Shown here in pieces: positions 55,191 through 61,100 of a stretch of DNA of 64,000 nt. The notes under the pieces are model-generated. The model was not told the DNA's origin and searched no databases. It saw only the letters and a program-made list of their open reading frames with translations. The first letter of the stretch is position 1; the number at the start of each line of letters is the position of its first letter. Both the position numbers and the translations under genes were made by a program. The stretch comes from Tumebacillus algifaecis (GTDB lineage: Bacteria > Bacillota > Bacilli > Tumebacillales > Tumebacillaceae), in contig NZ_CP022657.1 in NCBI RefSeq assembly GCF_002243515.1, positions 2,347,001 to 2,411,000 of the forward strand. The letters run 5' to 3'.

Positions 55191-58100
55191 AGAAGGAGGG
55201 AAGCGAGCAGGGGAAAGCCCGGTCGAACAGATCCCCGTGCGAAGCCAAGATGCAGAGCTTCCACTTTCTTTTGCGCAACAAAGACTGTGGTTGTTAGACC
55301 AACTTCAGGATGAGACGACCGCCTATTCGATGCCATTTGCACTCAAGCTGAGCGGCAAACTCCACGTGGACAAGCTCTTCCAGAGCCTTTGGGAGATGAT
55401 CGAACGCCATGAAGTGTTGCGAACGCGATTTGCAGAAGTGAATGATGCGCCCATCCAAGTGATCGATCCACCATCGAGAACCCCATTCACTGTTGTCGAT
55501 TTGCGCGGCCTTCCTTCACAGCAGCAGCTGATCGAACGAGACCGACTTCTGCAAGCGGAGGCGAACACCCCTTTTGATCTGAAAGCTGGCCCTTTGTTCC
55601 GCTGTTCATTGCTCCATGTGGAGGAGGCGGAATGGGTATTGCTTCTCAACATGCACCACGCGATTTCTGATGGCTGGTCGATCTCGATCTTTGTTGAGGA
55701 GATGACCACCCTCTACAAATCCTTCACAGCAGGAAAAGGTTCGCCGCTCTCACCCTTGTCGATCCAGTTTGCAGACTATGCGATCTGGCAGCACAACCGG
55801 CTTCAACAAGGGGTGCTCGCCGAACAGATGTCCTATTGGAAGGAACGATTGAGCGGCGAATTGCCCGTACTCCAGCTTCCGACAGACTACCCGATCACTA
55901 CGGGAGAGACGACGGGGGACTATGAGGACTTGCAGTTGACAGTTGAGCTGACCGCCCGATTGCATGAGCTTTCCAAGCGAAGCGGTGCAACGATGTTCAT
56001 GACGGTCGTAAGCGCGCTCCAACTCCTGCTGTCCCGACATACTGGACAAGATGACCTGATGATCGGGAGTCCGATCGCCGGCAGACACCACCAACAGACG
56101 GAAGGTCTGATCGGACTGTTTCTGAACACGTTGGTCCTCCGCTCCGATCTGTCGGGCGATCCAACGTTTGAAGAACTGCTCGGGCGAGTGCGGGAAACGA
56201 CGCTCAGCGCGTATGCGAATGCTGAAGTTCCGTTCGAAAAACTGGTCGAAGAACTTCAACCAGAACGACATCTCTATCGCAATCCGCTGTTCGATGTGCT
56301 CATCAACTACCAAAATACACCGCAAGCGGTGATCGAGCTTGACAGCCTGACCATTCAGACTTTGGAGACGACTGAGCAGGAGACAAAGTTTTGGCTCTCA
56401 CTGTTTCTCTATGAACAAAACGATTCGCTGCAGATGCGCATGTTGTATCGCAAGAGCTTGTTTTCAAGCGCAAGGGTGGCAGAATGGATGCAGCAGTTGG
56501 TCCACTTGCTCGAACAGGTGGCAGATGACCCCGCCGCTCAGCTCAGCAGCTACTCTTTAGTGACCGAAAAGTCACGCCAACTCTTGCCCGATCCACTGCA
56601 GCCGCTGGAAAAAATCGCTTTCCAGCCAGTGTCTGACCAGTTTCGCTCGATTGCGGTCTCCCTTCCAGAGCAGATTGCGGTGCGTCAAGGAGGCCGATCG
56701 CATCCCTATCAGGAGCTGGCGACACGAGCTGACAGTCTCGCCGATGCTCTGCTTCAAATGGGCATCAAGCGGGGGGATGTCGTCGCAGTGATCGGAGGTC
56801 GAAGTTTTGGGCTGATCGCTACCATGCTCGGCGTGATGATCAGTGGTGGAACGCTCTTGCTGATCGACCGAGCGCTGCCTGAGGCGAGAAGGAAATCGAT
56901 GCTCGACCAGGCGGACGTAAAGTTCGTCTGCAAGTTGGACAAACACATTTGTACGACCTCTGAGTCGCACATGACGCTCGAAGTTGATCCGAAGACAGGG
57001 GAACCGCTCCATCCGATTCTGCAGCGCGAGGGAATGATACTCGAAGTTCAGCCGATCGCTCCGTCCGACCCAGCCTATATCTTTTTCACATCGGGAACGA
57101 CAGGAACACCGAAAGGCGTGCTCGGCAATCATAACGGACTGAGCCATTTTCTCCTCTGGCAAAAAGATTGTTTTGACATCAAGCCATCCGATCGAATGGC
57201 ACAATTGATCCACCTTTCGTTCGATCCAGTGTTGCGCGATATCTTTTTGCCGTTGATCAGCGGTGCTACGCTCTGCCTGCCAGATCAGGAAGAAGAGCTC
57301 GGCACAGATGAACTGCTGCGATGGATCGAAAGGGAGCAGATCACCGTGCTCAACACCGTTCCATCGGTAGCGAGTGTTTGGGTGACAAATCCTCCCCCAG
57401 ATGTATCGCTTCGAACCCTGCGCTGGTTGTTTACCGCGGGGGAGCCGCTGTCAGTCGCGTTGGTCACACGCTTACGAGAGACCTTCCCGCAGATGGGGAA
57501 CATCGTCAACCTGTACGGACCGACGGAGACAACGTTGGCAAAATGCTTCTACATCGTGCCCGAAGAACCGACGCAAAGCATCCAGCCAGTCGGTCGAGCA
57601 CTGCCACAAGCTCAAGCGCTGGTGTTAAACGTTCGTGGTCAGCTCTGTGGCATCGGCGAGCAAGGTGAAGTGGTCATTCGAACACCATATCGCACAAACG
57701 GATACCTACTCGACAGCGCCGATCATACCGAGCGGTTTCGCCCCAATCATTGGACGTTCGATGAGAGCGATCTCTTGTACTACACCGGAGACATCGGACG
57801 CTATCGCCCTGACGGTGCGCTCGAATTGCTCGGACGGCTTGATGATCAAGTGAAGATCCGTGGCGTCCGCATCCAACTGAGCGAGATCTCCAGCACATTG
57901 GCAAGGCATCCTGCCGTGCAAGCCTGCGCCGTGCTGGACTGGAAGGAAGGGGAGCGCGCGCAGCTTGCCGCCTATGCGGTGATCCAGCCTGAAACCAACG
58001 TCGGCGAACGAGACCTGCGTGCCTTTTTGGAACAGGAGCTGCCGTTGGCGATGGTGCCGAATGCGTTCAAGCTCCTCGACGAGCTTCCCTTGACAGCAAA

Positions 58101-61100
58101 CGGGAAAGTCGATCGCTCCCGACTTCCGCGCCCGAGGACGAGCGATGGGGCAAGTGAAACTTTCGTGGCACCGCGCACACCGCTTGAACGGGAGATCGCT
58201 TCGATCTGGTCGGAGCTGTTAAATGTAGAGCAGGTTGGCATCCATGATCATTTCTTCGCACTTGGCGGACATTCGTTGCTCGCCACGCAAATGATCTCTC
58301 GAATGCGTCGCTCACTGAAAGTGGAGATCTCCCTGCGCTCGCTGTTTGAACGACCTACGGTCGCCAGCTTCGCTGCCTTGATCTCAGCTCAAGTCCAGAC
58401 AGGGCTTGACGAGCGAGATTGGACGATCCCGATCATCGAACGAACAGAAAAGTTGCCGCTCTCATATGCGCAGCGTCGCATGTGGCTCTTGGAGCAGATG
58501 ACCGGAAGTAGCCCAGTATATACCATCCCGATCCTGCTTGAAGTAGACGGTGCTCTGGACGTACAGGTTGCCGAACGCTGTCTCCAAGTGATCGTTTCAC
58601 GTCACGAATCCTTGCGAACTCTGTTCAGGTTTGAGTCTGGAGATGGGGTGCAGATCATTCTTCCTCAGCTCTCCATTCCGCTGCACCTGCAAAAGTTTCA
58701 AGCTGAGGAACAGGCGATGAGCTGGCTGCAAGCGGAGTCGAGCCAAGCGTTCGACCTCGCAGAAGGCCCGCTGCTTCGCGCTTATGCCGCGGTGCTTTCA
58801 CCAGAACAACAAATCTTGATGATCACCATGCATCACATCATCTCCGACATTTGGTCGATCCATATTTTCGTCCAAGAGTTTGTCGAGCTCTATCGATCAT
58901 TTGCGGAGGGCCAAGCCGCCAATTTGCCTGAACTATCTGTCCAATATGCCGATTACGCGATGTGGCAAACCGGACATCTGGAAGGGAGTCAGCTGGTCGA
59001 ACAGCTCGAATATTGGAAAGGGCAGCTTGCGGGCGAACTACCTGTCTTGCAGTTGCCGACAGATCGTCCTCGCCCCTCGACTCGCACCTACCGCGGTGGC
59101 AATGTGTCGTTCAGGGTGACGGGCGAACGAAAAGAGGCGCTGCTCTCGTTGGGTCAGGAGATGGGAACTTCGCTCTACATGACGTTGCTCGCGGTCTACA
59201 AGACTTTGCTCTACCGCTACTCAGGTCAGGACGACATTTTGGTCGGCTCTCCAATCGCAGGTCGCGGACGGGAGGAGATCGAGCATCTGATCGGATTTTT
59301 TGTCAACACGCTCGTCTTGCGCACCGATCTTTCTGATGATCCGACATTTGCCGAACTGTTGGTGCGCGTCAAAAAGATCGCGCTAGATGCTTTTGCACAT
59401 CAAGATCTTCCTTTCGATCGGTTGGTGCAAGAGGTGGTGACTGAGCGCAACCCGAGCATCTCACCTTTGTTTCAAACGATGTTCATGTTGCAAAATCATC
59501 CGCAAAACGTGTCGGAGCTACAAGGACTTTCTTTCAAAAGAAGAGAGTTGGATGCTGATGGGGCAAAGTTCGACCTCACCTTGACCTTTGTTGAACAACC
59601 GGATGGTCTGTACGGGACGTTCGAGTACAATTCGGACATCTTTGACGCTTCGACGATTGAGCGCATGGTGCAACATCTGCACGTATTGCTTGCTGCAGTG
59701 AGTCGAGATCCTGATCAACCGATCTCCCAGATCGACATACTGCCAGCAGAAGAGCGCCATCAACTGCTTTCCTTATGGAACCAGACCCAAACTGAATATC
59801 CTGCTGACAAGTCGATTCATCAGCTGTTTGATGAGCAAGTGGCCCTCACCCCAGACCGTGTTGCGGTGAGCTTCCGGGATCAGCATCTCACCTATCTCGA
59901 ATTGAACGAACGGGCAAATCGCTTGGCTGCTTATCTGGTCAGGAAAGGCGTTGATCGACAGGCATTTGTCGGACTTTCTCTGGAGCGCTCACTGGAGATG
60001 GTGATCGCATTGCTTGCGATCTTAAAAGCGGGCGGCACGTATGTGCCGATCGATCCCCATGATCCGATCGAGCGAAAAGCGAGCATTCTGCAGGATGCTG
60101 GTGTGGAACTTGTGATCACAAACGAAAAGTGGACGCATGATCTTTCCGATCGCTTGACGAACCCACCGCGCTGGATCTGCCTTGATCTCGATTCATCCAA
60201 GATCGCAGCCGAAAGCGCAGTTCATCGATCCTGCGATGTGCCGAGCGAAAGCCTTGCCTATTTGGTCTATACGTCCGGTTCGACAGGCATCCCCAAGGGA
60301 GTTGCCGTTTCGCACCGCGCCGTCCTGCGGCTTGTCCTCAACACCGAATATGTCCGTTTTTCTTCGGAGGAGGTATTTCTGCAATTTGCCCCAATCGCAT
60401 TCGATGCTTCGACCTTCGAGCTGTGGGGGAGTTTGCTGCACGGGGCAAGGCTCGTCCTCTTCCCAGAGCGCCGCGCCTCGCTCACCGAGCTAGCCAATGT
60501 GATTCGCCGGGAGCGGGTGAGCACGATGTTTTTGACCACCGCGCTTTTTCATCAGATGGTCGAAGAAGAGGCGGAGGCGTTTCGAGAAGTTCGTCAACTG
60601 CTGGTAGGGGGAGAGGTACTCTCACCCGCTCATCTGAACAAGCTGCGAAACCGGGCGCCAGGTTGTCAGTTTATCCATGTTTACGGTCCAACCGAGAGCA
60701 CGACATTTGCCACCAGCTATCCGGTCGATCAAGATTTCATCGGCCGTACCGTTCCGATCGGCCGACCGATTGCGAACACGACCGCCTATGTGCTGGACTC
60801 ACATCTTCAACCTGTGCCGATCGGTGTGCAGGGCGAGCTCTACATCGGTGGGAACGGGTTAGCGCAGGGCTATCTCAATCGCCCAGATTTGACAGAACGC
60901 GCATTCCTGCCACATCCGTTTCTCGGCGATCGAGAGGATCGTCTCTACCGGACGGGAGATATCGTTCGCTACCTGCCGGATGGAAATCTTGAGTTCTGTG
61001 GACGAGTTGACCACCAGATCAAAATCAGAGGCTTTCGGATTGAACCGGGCGAGATCGAGACGGTGTTGAGCCAGCACCCCGCTTTGCAGGAGCAGATCGT

